A stretch of 32,066 nucleotides of DNA from CAZOWW01 sp964583765 (GCA_964583765.1 CAZOWW010000063.1:1-32066); one strand, 5' to 3'; shown: positions 8,358 to 16,576, counted from the stretch's first letter. Numbers and translations are program-made. The notes: a model not told the origin generated them from the sequence alone.

Positions 8358-8399
8358 GGTGGCCGGCGGGTCGAAGCGCCGATCGACCCGCCGGCCACC
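8358..8399. terminator. Perfect 17-bp hairpin, probable terminator
   Basis: 8358-8374 pairs perfectly with 8383-8399 around an 8-base loop. There is no T-tract. It lies 150 bases beyond the GGDEF remnant in a gene-free stretch (8205-8672), which otherwise contains only the 8-base tandem array. Confidence 0.6.
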
Positions 8400-8547
8400 C
8401 CGGTCCGGTGCCCTCGGTCGCCCGGATCGCTCCTTGCGCGGGTCGCTCGCCGCATGCGTTTCTCGCCGCCTGGGCCCTGGCCGCGTGCGTCGTTCCCGTT
8501 CTGCCCGGGTCCTCGCCCCCGCTCCGCCGTGCTTCCGGTGCTGTTCC

Positions 8548-8627
8548 GTGCTCCGGTGCTCCGGTGCTCCGGTGCTCCGGTGCTCCCGTGCTCCCGTGCT
8601 CCCGTGCTCCCGTGCTCCCGTGCTCCC
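8548..8627. repeat. 8-base tandem array, ten copies
   Basis: Four GTGCTCCG units (8548-8579) are followed by six GTGCTCCC units (8580-8627). A period of 8 breaks every reading frame's periodicity, so the array is non-coding. It ends 45 bases before the acetyltransferase start and could vary in copy number by slippage. Confidence 0.95.
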
Positions 8628-8672
8628 GTGCCGCGTGATCGGACGGCTCGTTGCGGCTGCCAGACTGGCCCG

Positions 8673-9158
8673 GTGAGCACCACGGGCTCTGCGCGCTCGA
8701 CGCGGCTCGGCCCTTCGGACGCCGGGGAACTGATGACCCTGCAGCGGGCCGCCTTCGTCACCGAGGCACAGCTGAGCGACGAGCCACACCTGCCACCCCT
8801 GGTGGAGTCCCTGGCCGAGATCACCGCGGAGCTCGCCGATCCCGTTCTCCTGGCCCTGGGACTGCGGGCCGGGACGCGACTCGTGGCCGCCGTGCGGCTG
8901 CGACCGGCCGACAACGGCGTGGTCGAGCTGGGACGGCTGTGCGTGGCACCGGACCTGCAGGGGCAGGGGCTCGGGTCCCGGCTGCTGCGCGAGTCCGAGG
9001 AGGCCCTGCCCGAGGCCCGGGAGATCCGGCTGTTCACCGGGTCCCTCTCGGCGGCGAACCTGCGGCTCTACGAGCGTCACGGCTACCGGCGCACGCACAT
9101 CCAGCCCTTGGGCAGGCATGAGCTCGTTCACCTGGCCAAGGACCTCTCCCTTCCCTGA
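8673..9158 (+). CDS. GNAT-family N-acetyltransferase
   Basis: 161 aa, one complete GNAT domain. The acetyl-CoA pyrophosphate-binding motif is LCVAPDLQGQGLGSRLL (Q-x-x-G-x-G), preceded by strand beta4 (VVELGRL) and followed by SLSAANLRLYERHGYRRTH, the usual C-terminal motif with the Tyr-Glu-x-x-Gly-Tyr pattern. The acceptor, a small amine or a protein, cannot be predicted. GTG 8673 is chosen because the conserved N-terminus starts there; the open frame upstream runs through the 8-base repeats and is not protein-like. A CAGACT box 6 bases upstream may be a -10 element of a leaderless transcript. It is convergent with the esterase gene and separated from it by a strong hairpin. Confidence 0.85.
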   Translation: MSTTGSARSTRLGPSDAGELMTLQRAAFVTEAQLSDEPHLPPLVESLAEITAELADPVLLALGLRAGTRLVAAVRLRPADNGVVELGRLCVAPDLQGQGLGSRLLRESEEALPEAREIRLFTGSLSAANLRLYERHGYRRTHIQPLGRHELVHLAKDLSLP

Positions 9159-9306
9159 GCTCCCTGCGCGGTCGTTCTCTGCCTGCCTGGCCGCTCTCCG
9201 GAATTCCGCCCGGTGCCCCTGACCGTGTTGCACCCCGGCCTTGTCGCACCGCCTTTGTTGCACCCCCGATCTTGCGCCCGGACGCCGTCGCCCAGGGATC
9301 CTGGGC

Positions 9307-9342
9307 CCGGTGGCCGCCCCCTTGTCCAGGGGCGGCCACCGG
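9307..9342. terminator. Perfect 14-bp hairpin between convergent genes
   Basis: 9307-9320 pairs exactly with 9329-9342 around an 8-base loop. It lies 31 bases after the esterase stop (minus strand) and 148 bases after the acetyltransferase stop, so it can serve both. There is no T-tract, which is common in high-GC actinobacteria. The rest of 9159-9373 shows nothing else. Confidence 0.8.
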
Positions 9343-9373
9343 ATTCGCGCTCAGTGCTTGCTGCAGGAGCCGG

Positions 9374-11071
9374 TCAGCTCGCGGTGCAGGAGAACGTCAT
9401 GCCGGTCGGGCTCCCGGTGCCCTGGAAGCCGAACTGGGCGCCACCGCCGCCGGCGTTGCCGTTGTAGCTCAGGTTCGTGGCCGTCACCGTGCCGCTACTG
9501 CCGTTGAAGGTGGCGTTCCAGCTGTTGGTGATCGCGGCGCCCGCAGGGATGCCGATCGTCACCCGCCAGCCGGTGGTGTTGCCGGGCGCCTTGACGGTGA
9601 CCTGTTGGACGTACCCACCGGCCCAGGCGTTCGTGGATGCGGTCGCGGTGCAGCTGCCGCCCTGCTGGCTCGTGCTGGTCGTGGTGGTGACGGTGGGAGT
9701 CGTCGTAGTGGTCGTTGTGGTGACGGTGGGAGTCGTCGTGGTGGTCGTTGTGGTGACGGCGGGAGTCGTCGTGGTGGTCGTCGTCGTGCTGCCGTTGTCG
9801 GTCAGGGTCGGGGTCGACCAGTCACGCCACTGCGCCAGGCTGCCGTTTGCGGAACTGGAGATGTGCATTCCGCCGGTCGTGGCGCTGGCCTTCAGCAGGA
9901 ACCTCTTGATGTTCGCGGTGAGCGGGGCGCTCCACTCGGGCCGGGTGGCGCAGTGAGTGCCGTCCTGGACGTCGGACCAGTACGTGATGCTGTCCGTCGC
10001 CCCGAGCGCCCGGTAGACCTCCTGGGCGCCCTGCGCCGCCACGCTCGCGGACTTCGGGCCGAGGTTCACGATGTGCGGGTTGTCCATGACGAACAGGCCG
10101 CGCGGCGCCACCAGGGCCAGCAGTTCGTGGGTGTCGACCGGCAGGGCGTTCGGGTTGCCCGTGTAGGACGAGAACGCATCGCCGAACCAGGGCTGCTCGC
10201 TGTAGGCGTTGCTCAGGCTCTGCGCACCCTCGGCGTTGACCCCGCGCAGGATCGGGACGCCCGCGGTGCCTGATTCGATCGGCATCGTCAGCGCGATGCG
10301 CTGATCGAATGCGCCGCCCACGATGGCGCCCTTGCCGAAGCGGGAGCAGCCCGTGATGCCGACGCCGTCGGCGCGGAGGACATTGCCGCCGGACTGCTCG
10401 ATGACGTCGATGATGCGGCTGACGCCCCAGCCCCAGGCCTGCAACAGTCCGGTGGAGCTGTTCGATCCGTAGAGGGTGTAGTACGCGCCCTGCTTGTTGT
10501 TGCGGGCCGTGCCCTCCTTGCCCAACTGGTACGGGTCGTAGTTGATGATGGCCGCGCCGGCGTTCTTGATCGTGGTCGTGTCCGCGATCCCGCCGTACGT
10601 CACGACCGCCGGGAACGGCCCGGTGCCGCTCGGCAGGCTGACGCTCGCCGAGAAGCTCGCGCTCTTGCCGTTCGCGCTCACGTTGACGGTGATGTTCGTG
10701 CTCGACACCGTGCCGCTCACGGTGGGCTTGCCGGCCTTGCTGCCGTAGACGTACTTCTCCAGCAGCTGCTTCATCTCCTCGCGGCGGCAGCGCCAGTCGG
10801 ACTTCGCAGTGATCCGTGTGCCATTCAGCCTGGTGAAGGGGTCGGGAAGCTTCGAGTTCGAGGTCGTCGAGCCGGGCAGAGACACGGCACAGTCCGCACC
10901 GTCGTCCTCGACGCCCGCAGCGGCCTGGGCCTGCGTGCTGCCCGTGACCGCCATCAGCAGCCCGCCCCCGGCGATCGAGATCGCCGCCAGCGTGGCCATG
11001 GCCGGTCGGAGGCGGCGGCGGAGTGGGGTCGCAGGGTCCAGAGGCGACCTTCCTGGTGGTCGATGAATCAT
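9374..11071 (-). CDS. Secreted glucuronoyl esterase (CE15) with Thr-rich linker and CBM2
   Basis: 565 aa. Hydrolyses the ester between 4-O-methyl-glucuronic acid of xylan and lignin alcohols, outside the cell. A signal peptide (Arg-rich start, hydrophobic 25-41) probably ends after AQA near residue 50. The CE15 domain spans about 55-400: nucleophile Ser243 in GCSRFGKGA, Glu266 in MPIESG, and His373 in DGTHC form the triad. A linker of TTTTTTTTP(T/A)V units (428-468) joins a C-terminal family 2 carbohydrate-binding module (472-565) with Cys at both ends (SCTATAS, FSCTAS). The third binding Trp of classical CBM2a appears to be Tyr (NLSYNG). The start is ATG 11071 with GGGAGGAAG about 7 bases upstream. 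It is monocistronic, with its own promoter and terminator. It pairs functionally with the xylanase at the right edge. Confidence 0.92.
   Translation of the reverse strand: MIHRPPGRSPLDPATPLRRRLRPAMATLAAISIAGGGLLMAVTGSTQAQAAAGVEDDGADCAVSLPGSTTSNSKLPDPFTRLNGTRITAKSDWRCRREEMKQLLEKYVYGSKAGKPTVSGTVSSTNITVNVSANGKSASFSASVSLPSGTGPFPAVVTYGGIADTTTIKNAGAAIINYDPYQLGKEGTARNNKQGAYYTLYGSNSSTGLLQAWGWGVSRIIDVIEQSGGNVLRADGVGITGCSRFGKGAIVGGAFDQRIALTMPIESGTAGVPILRGVNAEGAQSLSNAYSEQPWFGDAFSSYTGNPNALPVDTHELLALVAPRGLFVMDNPHIVNLGPKSASVAAQGAQEVYRALGATDSITYWSDVQDGTHCATRPEWSAPLTANIKRFLLKASATTGGMHISSSANGSLAQWRDWSTPTLTDNGSTTTTTTTTPAVTTTTTTTTPTVTTTTTTTTPTVTTTTSTSQQGGSCTATASTNAWAGGYVQQVTVKAPGNTTGWRVTIGIPAGAAITNSWNATFNGSSGTVTATNLSYNGNAGGGGAQFGFQGTGSPTGMTFSCTAS
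9688..9786 (-). repeat. 33-base in-frame repeats coding the Thr linker
   Basis: Three near-identical 33-base units begin at 9688, 9721 and 9754 and encode an 11-residue TTTTTTTTPTV-type unit. Copy number sets linker length between catalytic and binding domains. Confidence 0.9.
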
Positions 11072-11190
11072 CGTGACTTCCTCCCTGAGGGCAGCGGAGC
11101 GCGCACGTCCGCCTCGGCCGGGGAACGCGCACGAGCGGGTGGGAGCGGTGCCGGGGCAGTCGGATCGGCGTGACGCCTCTGCTCAGACAC

Positions 11191-11233
11191 CGAAAGTGGT
11201 CGCAAATATAGGAGTGATTCCTTTCGTTCACAA
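11191..11233 (-). promoter_or_regulatory. Promoter of the glucuronoyl esterase gene with a flanking inverted repeat
   Basis: Reading the minus strand, TTGTGA (11233-11228), a 17-base spacer and TATATT (11210-11205) form a strong promoter in an unusually AT-rich patch. CGAAAG lies in the spacer near the -35 (11226-11221 on the minus strand) and its inverted partner CTTTCG just past the -10 (11196-11191), 24 bases apart, so the pair brackets the polymerase site as an operator would. CGAAA/TTTCG half-sites are known from streptomycete xylan- and cellulose-gene promoters. The 5' leader is about 125 bases. Confidence 0.68.
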
Positions 11234-11268
11234 GGGTCCGGAAAATTCACCCCGGTTCCTCTGTGGTC

Positions 11269-11847
11269 ATGGTCCACAATCAATTCGTGGATCATCAACG
11301 GCACGACCTCGACCTCCCCGTCCTGATGCTGGAGGGCGGTCCGCGGCCGGGTGCGGTGTGGGGCGGCGTGGGGCGCGTGGACGAGGGCCTGGCCCATGTC
11401 GACGTGCTCTACGGGGACCAGGGGGAGGAACTGCGGCTGCGCACGTCGGCCCGCCGGGGTGGCCGTGCCTGGCCTGACCTGGCGCGGTGGACGGGTGACG
11501 ACCTCCGGGAGAGCGCCCGGGACGCCGTCACCAGTCTCCTCCTGAGCACTGTCCTGCCTGGCACTTCTGGTGAGGAATCGCGCCGCCTCCTCGAGGAGCA
11601 TGGGCTCCGCGGGCGCCGGCTCGCGGAACAACTCCCCGGTCCTCCCTGGCAGTGGCGACCGGTGCCGGTCGACGGCGTCGACTTCGCGATGTGGTTCGCG
11701 ACGCTGCCCGAGGGCTTCGTTGCCGTTCTCGACCACGGTCCCGTCCATCTGAGCGCGTGGGGGTCGGACGTGGAGGCATGGGACTGGCGCCTCGTGACGA
11801 CCTTTCCCGAAGTCGAGTGGCCCCAGCAGAAGATCGTTCCTCGGTAG
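11269..11847 (+). CDS. Hypothetical protein, 192 aa
   Basis: I do not recognise the family. The protein is soluble, with no signal peptide or membrane segment, and is rich in Trp in its second half (PPWQWRPV, FAMWFATLPEGF, EAWDWRLVTTF, EVEWPQQ). The composition and codon use fit a real gene. The start is uncertain: ATG 11269 or the in-frame GTG 11263; neither has a ribosome binding site, so the message may be leaderless. It is divergent from the esterase and shares its upstream region. The following 213 bases (11848-12060) hold no other gene. Confidence 0.65.
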   Translation: MVHNQFVDHQRHDLDLPVLMLEGGPRPGAVWGGVGRVDEGLAHVDVLYGDQGEELRLRTSARRGGRAWPDLARWTGDDLRESARDAVTSLLLSTVLPGTSGEESRRLLEEHGLRGRRLAEQLPGPPWQWRPVPVDGVDFAMWFATLPEGFVAVLDHGPVHLSAWGSDVEAWDWRLVTTFPEVEWPQQKIVPR

Positions 11848-12060
11848 GGCGGCGGCGCTCTGTGACCGGCGGATGTCTGGCGGAGAGCGCCCCCGGCCTG
11901 GCGGACGGTGCCAGCCAGCCCGGTGAAGGCCCTCACCAGGAGGTGCCTGCTGGCGCGGGCATCCCTCCGGTCGCCGCGCAGAGGGAATCTCCGGAGGCAC
12001 GGGCGAGCTCCTCCGGACATGATGTGCAGTGACGTGACTCACATCAGGAGGGATTATCCG

Positions 12061-12771
12061 ATGATCGGCACGTTGCGTGCGGTCGCGCTCGACGCACCTG
12101 ACGCCCGGCGGCTCGCCGCGTTCTACACCGCCCTCGGCGGGTGGACCGAGCAGGACGCCGACGACGACTGGGTCAGCCTGGTGACCGCGGACAGGTGGCA
12201 GATCGCCGTCCAGCGCAGCCCTGACCACGTACCACCGCGGTGGCCCGACCCGGGGCACCCGCAGCAGGCACATCTCGACCTGCGCGTGCCGGACCTCGAC
12301 GCCGGGGCGGCGAAGGCGGTCGAGTTGGGCGCCGAACTACTGCGCAGGAACGAGACCTGGTGCACGCTGGCCGACCCGGCCGGGCACCCGTTCGACCTGT
12401 GCCTGTTCCCGGAGCGCCAGGAGACCACGCTCATGGGCGTGATGCTCGACTGCCCGGACGCCAGGGAGCTGAGCATCTTCTACGCCGAACTCCTCGGCAA
12501 GCCCGTCACGTACGAGGGCGAGGGCATGGCGATGATCGGCGAGGACGGCGCCCAGCCGGTCATGTTCCAGCAGGTCACCGACTACCGCGCACCACACTGG
12601 CCCGACCCCGAACATCCGCAGCAGGTCCACTTCGACGTGACCGTCGACGACATCGACGAGGCCGAGGTGTCGGTGCTCAAGCTCGGTGCCACCTCGCTGT
12701 CCTCCGGCGGGGAGAACTGGCAGGTCTACGCCGATCCGGCGGGCAAGCCGTTCTGCCTGTGCTGGGACTGA
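12061..12771 (+). CDS. Two-domain VOC (glyoxalase/bleomycin-resistance fold) protein
   Basis: 236 aa made of two tandem vicinal-oxygen-chelate domains, about residues 1-120 and 121-236. Each begins with a (L/M)xx(D/C)xPDAR segment (ALDAPDARRLAAFYTALGG; MLDCPDARELSIFYAELLG), carries a WPDP(G/E)HPQQ(A/V)HxD motif, and ends DPAG(H/K)PFxLC. This is the glyoxalase-like subgroup common in actinobacteria, of unknown substrate. The His/Glu metal ligands of true glyoxalase I are not all evident. ATG 12061 has AGGAGGG 8 bases upstream. It is convergent with the flavoenzyme gene, 64 bases away. Confidence 0.85.
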   Translation: MIGTLRAVALDAPDARRLAAFYTALGGWTEQDADDDWVSLVTADRWQIAVQRSPDHVPPRWPDPGHPQQAHLDLRVPDLDAGAAKAVELGAELLRRNETWCTLADPAGHPFDLCLFPERQETTLMGVMLDCPDARELSIFYAELLGKPVTYEGEGMAMIGEDGAQPVMFQQVTDYRAPHWPDPEHPQQVHFDVTVDDIDEAEVSVLKLGATSLSSGGENWQVYADPAGKPFCLCWD

Positions 12772-12835
12772 CCGAGCCCGGCAGGGATCGACCTGAGCCC
12801 CACCGGGACCGACGGACCCGGGCCGGTACGTGTCG

Positions 12836-14047
12836 TCACGCAGGACGGCCGGACCGGTCCGGGGGCGGGGCGCCGGCAGCCAGGGCGGGCCGGGACGGGC
12901 TGAAGGCGGTCAGATCGGCGGATGTCGTACCGGTCAGGGCGAGGTCGGCGAGCACCCGCCCGAACCACGGCGCGAACTTGAAGGCGTGCGCGGCGCCCAG
13001 CCCCACCACGACCGCCTCGTGACCGGGCACCGGTCCGAGCACGAAGTCGTGGTCCGGGGTGACCGTGTACAGGCAGGAGTTCACCCGGATCAGCTCGCCG
13101 GCCCCCGGCACGAGCTCGGCCACGAACTCGCGCATCCGCTGCACGTACGCGGGATCGGGGGCGAAGTCGCGGCTGTCCGGATCGACCTCGGCGCCGCCGA
13201 ACTCCTGGCCGACCTTGATGCTGGCCTCCCCGTGCGTGGGGTACCCGTACCAGCTGGCCCGGTCCATCCAGGTCCACATCGGGAAGGCCTCGGGGGCGTG
13301 CCGCTCGGGGGCCGACCGCGACCAGTGGGGTCCGTTCACCGCGAAGTGCGCGACCTGTTCCTTGGTCACGGTCAGCGGCAGTTGCACGCCCAGGCTCGCG
13401 AGCACCCGGTTGGTCCAGCCGTCGACGGTGACCACGACGCTGCGCGCATCCAGGGAGCGCCCGTCCGCGGTGTGCACCCGCACGCGGTTCGCGCCGCCGT
13501 CCCCGAGTTCCTCGATGCCGGTGACCTCGGTGTTCTCGTGCAGCCTCGCGCCGTGCGCGCGGGCGCGGTCCTGCAGGGTCAGCGTGGACAGGGTGCCGGG
13601 CACCATGCCCGCCCGGTCGTGGAACAGCACCTGCGCGCCGTCCGGCACGGCGAGGGCGGGCCAGCGGGTGCGTGCCTGGGCGGCGTCGAGCAGCTCGAAC
13701 GGCACCCCGGCCGCCTCGAGACTGTGCAGGTAGGGGGCGGGGTCCACGGCCCCCTTCTCCGGGAAGATCTTCACCCCGCCGCAGCGCCGCACCAGCGTCC
13801 GGCGGGCCTCACCCTCCAGCACGGCCCAGTCCGTGAGCACCGAGCGGGCGAGCGCGACGTACTCCGGCGTGTGGTACGTCATCCCCAGGTTGCGGCTCTC
13901 GCCGTGGGAGGAACCCCGGCCGTGCCCGAACCGGAACCGTTCGAGCCCGACCACACGGATGCCTCGACGGGCGAGCTGCCAGGCAGCGGCGCTGCCCAGC
14001 ACACCCAGGCCGATGACGACGACCTCGGCGTCCGTTGCCTCACTCAC
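12836..14047 (-). CDS. FAD-dependent amino-acid oxidase, monomeric sarcosine / N-methyltryptophan oxidase type
   Basis: 403 aa DAO-family flavoenzyme, cytoplasmic, oxidising a secondary or N-methylated amine with release of H2O2. The ADP-binding fold is at the N-terminus (VVVIGLGVLGSAAAWQLA, then GLERF). The SSHGESR segment (46-52) and the C-terminal CLYTVTPDHDFVLG block followed by GLGAAHAFKFAP match monomeric sarcosine oxidase; Cys325 aligns with the cysteine that binds FAD covalently in that family. The start is GTG 14047 with GAGGGAG 6 bases upstream; the frame is open 246 bases further but the extra residues look non-coding. The natural substrate is unknown. It diverges from the oligopeptidase-like gene across a 295-base region with several symmetrical motifs. 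Confidence 0.87.
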   Translation of the reverse strand: MSEATDAEVVVIGLGVLGSAAAWQLARRGIRVVGLERFRFGHGRGSSHGESRNLGMTYHTPEYVALARSVLTDWAVLEGEARRTLVRRCGGVKIFPEKGAVDPAPYLHSLEAAGVPFELLDAAQARTRWPALAVPDGAQVLFHDRAGMVPGTLSTLTLQDRARAHGARLHENTEVTGIEELGDGGANRVRVHTADGRSLDARSVVVTVDGWTNRVLASLGVQLPLTVTKEQVAHFAVNGPHWSRSAPERHAPEAFPMWTWMDRASWYGYPTHGEASIKVGQEFGGAEVDPDSRDFAPDPAYVQRMREFVAELVPGAGELIRVNSCLYTVTPDHDFVLGPVPGHEAVVVGLGAAHAFKFAPWFGRVLADLALTGTTSADLTAFSPSRPALAAGAPPPDRSGRPA

Positions 14048-14120
14048 GTTCGCTCCCTCGGCGGTGTCGTATCTGTGGCGGTGGGGTGCAGGTGTCGATG
14101 GGGTGCATGTGGCGATGGTC

Positions 14121-14140
14121 ACCGTTATCTGACGAACGGT
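14121..14140. promoter_or_regulatory. Inverted repeat ACCGTT-N8-AACGGT
   Basis: Perfect 6-base arms at 14121-14126 and 14135-14140, 74 bases upstream of the flavoenzyme start. Size and symmetry fit a dimeric repressor operator, but no regulator gene is adjacent. Confidence 0.4.
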
Positions 14141-14180
14141 AGTGGGCGGTGGACACGGAGAACACCCTTCCCATGCCCCG

Positions 14181-14212
14181 GTTCGCCCGGATCCGGGTGA
14201 CGTTCGCCCGGA
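14181..14212. repeat. Direct repeats GTTCGCCCGGA, 21 bases apart
   Basis: Copies at 14181-14191 and 14202-14212 are two helical turns apart and so face the same side of the DNA. A perfect 12-base palindrome CCCGGATCCGGG (14186-14197) overlaps the first. It is in the divergent region; binding-site role is inferred. Confidence 0.4.
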
Positions 14213-14342
14213 CGAGTCGGGCCGGACGTCCCGTATGTCGCGCCGAACAGGGCGCCAGAGGGCCCGGTCGCCCCTCGTGCCACCGAAGTGCACTTCTCCG
14301 ATCCAGGTGCTCCGGCGGGCGTGTCGGCGTACCGTGCCCGCC

Positions 14343-16571
14343 GTGATCGAGGACGCATGGCTGCGCGACCTCGGTGATCCCGACGTCCTGGACTACCTCC
14401 GCGCGGAGCGGGCCCACCACGACGGTGCGACCGCTCACCTGCGCGGACTTCGTCAGGCCCTGGCTGAGGAGATCACTGGTCGGGCCATCGAGCACGGCGA
14501 CCCCCCGCCGTGGCGATGGGGCGCCGCTCGATTCCGGATCAGGGGTGATGCCCTGCTGCGTCTCGATCCGGTCACGGGGACCGAACGCGTCCTGCTGGAC
14601 GCGGGGTCCGGAGGGTACCCGCCGGGGCAGGGACTGCTCGAGCTCAGTCCGGACGAACTGCTGCTCGCCTACGATGCGCCCGGCCCTGGGGGTCGGGGCC
14701 ACGAGATCCGGTTCCGGGACGTCGTCACGGGCACGGACACCGCAGACCGCCTGCCCGTGCGGGGCGAGGGCGACGGCCGGCCCTGGCGCACCTCGGGAGC
14801 CTGGTCGGCGGACTCCCGGGACTTCGTCTACGCCGCCCGGCCCCGCCTGGTCCGTGCGCACCGTCTCGGCACGGACCCGGTGGTCGACCCGGTCGTGCAG
14901 GTGGAACCGGACGCCGACTGCGTGGTGGGGGTGCATGCGGGCCGGGAGGGCTCCTGGATCCTGCTCACCTCGGAGTCCGCCCACGCCACGCAGACCCACG
15001 TCCTGCGGACCGACGCGATCGCCGAGCCGCCCCGGCTCGTGGCCGCGCGCCGTCCCGGGGTGCGGTACGCCGTCGCGTTGCTGCCCGGGGGCTGGGACGG
15101 CGGCGGCGCGGACCGCATGCTCATGGTCACCAACGACGGGGACGAGGAGTTCCGGCTGCTCGACCTGCCGGTACCGCCGGGAACGGGCAGCGGGGACCCC
15201 GCCGAGGCGGACGAGCCGGGGCGGGTCGTGGTCGCGGCGACTGCGGGGGAGGGCGGCACCGTCACCGGGGTGGAGGTGCTCGCCCGTCACCTGGTGGTGC
15301 TGCTACGGCGTGAGGGGGAGCCGGTGCTGCGCGTGATCGACCGCAGCGGCCGCCGGCGCACCCGAGACGTGCACCCCGGGGCACCGCACGGCCACCTTCG
15401 CCTGTGCCGGCAGCACTCCTTCGACGCCTCCAGCATGGTCTTCGTGGAGGAGAACCAGGTCCTGCCGCCCGCCTGGGTCGAACTCGACCTGGACACGGGG
15501 GTGCGCCGGGTGATCGGGCGGGTGGCGGTGCCCGGGGTGGAGCTGTCCCGCTACGCCACCGAGCGGGTCTGGGCACGTGCCGCGGACGGCGTGCAGGTGC
15601 CGGTGACGCTCGCGCGGCGCCGGGACGTCACCAAGGACGGCGAGGCCGCGGCCGTGCTCAGCGTCTTCGGCGCCTACGGTCGCTGCCACTGGCCGGCCTT
15701 CGACCCGGCCGTGCTCTCCCTGCTGGACCGCGGCGTGGTGGTCGCGATCGTGCACGTCCGGGGCGGTGGCGAGCTGGGCGGGGGCTGGTGGCGCCAGGGC
15801 CGGGGCGCGGGCAAGCGGGTCGCCGTCGGCGATCTCATCGCGGCCCGGGACACCCTCGTCGAACTGGGGTACTGCGCCTCGGACCGGGTCGCGGTGCGGG
15901 GCCGGGCGGCCGGTGGGTTCCTCGCGGCGGCGGCGGCCAGCCTCTCCCCGGGCCGGTGGCGGGCGGTGCTCGTGGAGTCGCCGCTGGTCGACCCGCTGGG
16001 TTCGGTCTCCCCGCCGGGTTCCTGGCTCCCCGAGGACGAGCATGCCGAGTGGGGGCTGACCGACGACCCGGACGCCCCCGGGACCACCCCCCGCCAGCGC
16101 CGCCTCACCGCAATGCTCGCCTGCTCGCCGTACCACCGGATCCCCGACGCCGACCACCGGCCGGCGCTGATGGTCACCGGGGAGCTGTCCGCGCCGATCG
16201 CGAGCGCCCCCCACCCCGGGATGGCCGGGCCGAGTGGGGCGGGCGTGTCCAGCACCCTCGGCGGGCGCCCGGCGGCCGGCCCCGCGCACCGGGAGCCGGG
16301 GGCGGGTGCGGCGGCGGATCTCGGTGCGGGTGTCCTCGGCGGACTCGTGAGCATGCGGGGGGACGCCGGTGCGCCGGTGCACGAGGCGGCCCGCTGGGTG
16401 GCGGCCCTGCGCACCAGCGACCCCGACTCCGTGGCGACCCTGCTCTTCCGGGCGGAGACGACCGGGACCGGTCCCGTCGAGCGGGCCGGGCGCGAGGTCG
16501 AACTGCTGGCCTGGCTGCTGGACGCGGTACGCGCCGCCGTGCACGGTGTGGGGGATGTCCTCGAGCCCTAG
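14343..16571 (+). CDS. Oligopeptidase B-like S9A protein with catalytic Ser and His replaced (pseudo-peptidase)
   Basis: 742 aa, full prolyl-oligopeptidase architecture: N-terminal WLRDLGDPDVLDYLRAERAH, a beta-propeller (about 80-400), then the alpha/beta-hydrolase domain with AVLSVFGAYG, LLDRGVVVAIVHVRGGGELGGGWW and VESPLVDPL. The nucleophile elbow, GGSAGG in oligopeptidase B, reads GRAAGG here: the Ser is Ala522 (codon GCG). The catalytic His of the SGHGG motif is Thr709 (TTGTGP). An Asp (674, RGDAGAPVHEAARW) aligns with the catalytic Asp, but about 53 extra Gly/Ala-rich residues precede it. There is no stop or frameshift and codon use is normal, so it is maintained but should not cleave peptides. 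GTG 14343 fits the family N-terminus; TACCGT ends 7 bases upstream, suggesting a leaderless message. Confidence 0.88.
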   Translation: MIEDAWLRDLGDPDVLDYLRAERAHHDGATAHLRGLRQALAEEITGRAIEHGDPPPWRWGAARFRIRGDALLRLDPVTGTERVLLDAGSGGYPPGQGLLELSPDELLLAYDAPGPGGRGHEIRFRDVVTGTDTADRLPVRGEGDGRPWRTSGAWSADSRDFVYAARPRLVRAHRLGTDPVVDPVVQVEPDADCVVGVHAGREGSWILLTSESAHATQTHVLRTDAIAEPPRLVAARRPGVRYAVALLPGGWDGGGADRMLMVTNDGDEEFRLLDLPVPPGTGSGDPAEADEPGRVVVAATAGEGGTVTGVEVLARHLVVLLRREGEPVLRVIDRSGRRRTRDVHPGAPHGHLRLCRQHSFDASSMVFVEENQVLPPAWVELDLDTGVRRVIGRVAVPGVELSRYATERVWARAADGVQVPVTLARRRDVTKDGEAAAVLSVFGAYGRCHWPAFDPAVLSLLDRGVVVAIVHVRGGGELGGGWWRQGRGAGKRVAVGDLIAARDTLVELGYCASDRVAVRGRAAGGFLAAAAASLSPGRWRAVLVESPLVDPLGSVSPPGSWLPEDEHAEWGLTDDPDAPGTTPRQRRLTAMLACSPYHRIPDADHRPALMVTGELSAPIASAPHPGMAGPSGAGVSSTLGGRPAAGPAHREPGAGAAADLGAGVLGGLVSMRGDAGAPVHEAARWVAALRTSDPDSVATLLFRAETTGTGPVERAGREVELLAWLLDAVRAAVHGVGDVLEP

Positions 16572-16576
16572 GCGCG

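Noticed and set aside
8301..8672. N-terminal extension of the acetyltransferase from an upstream ATG
   Set aside because: The extension runs through the 8-base repeats and encodes Pro/Cys/Arg-rich sequence unlike the GNAT family, whose domain starts after GTG 8673.
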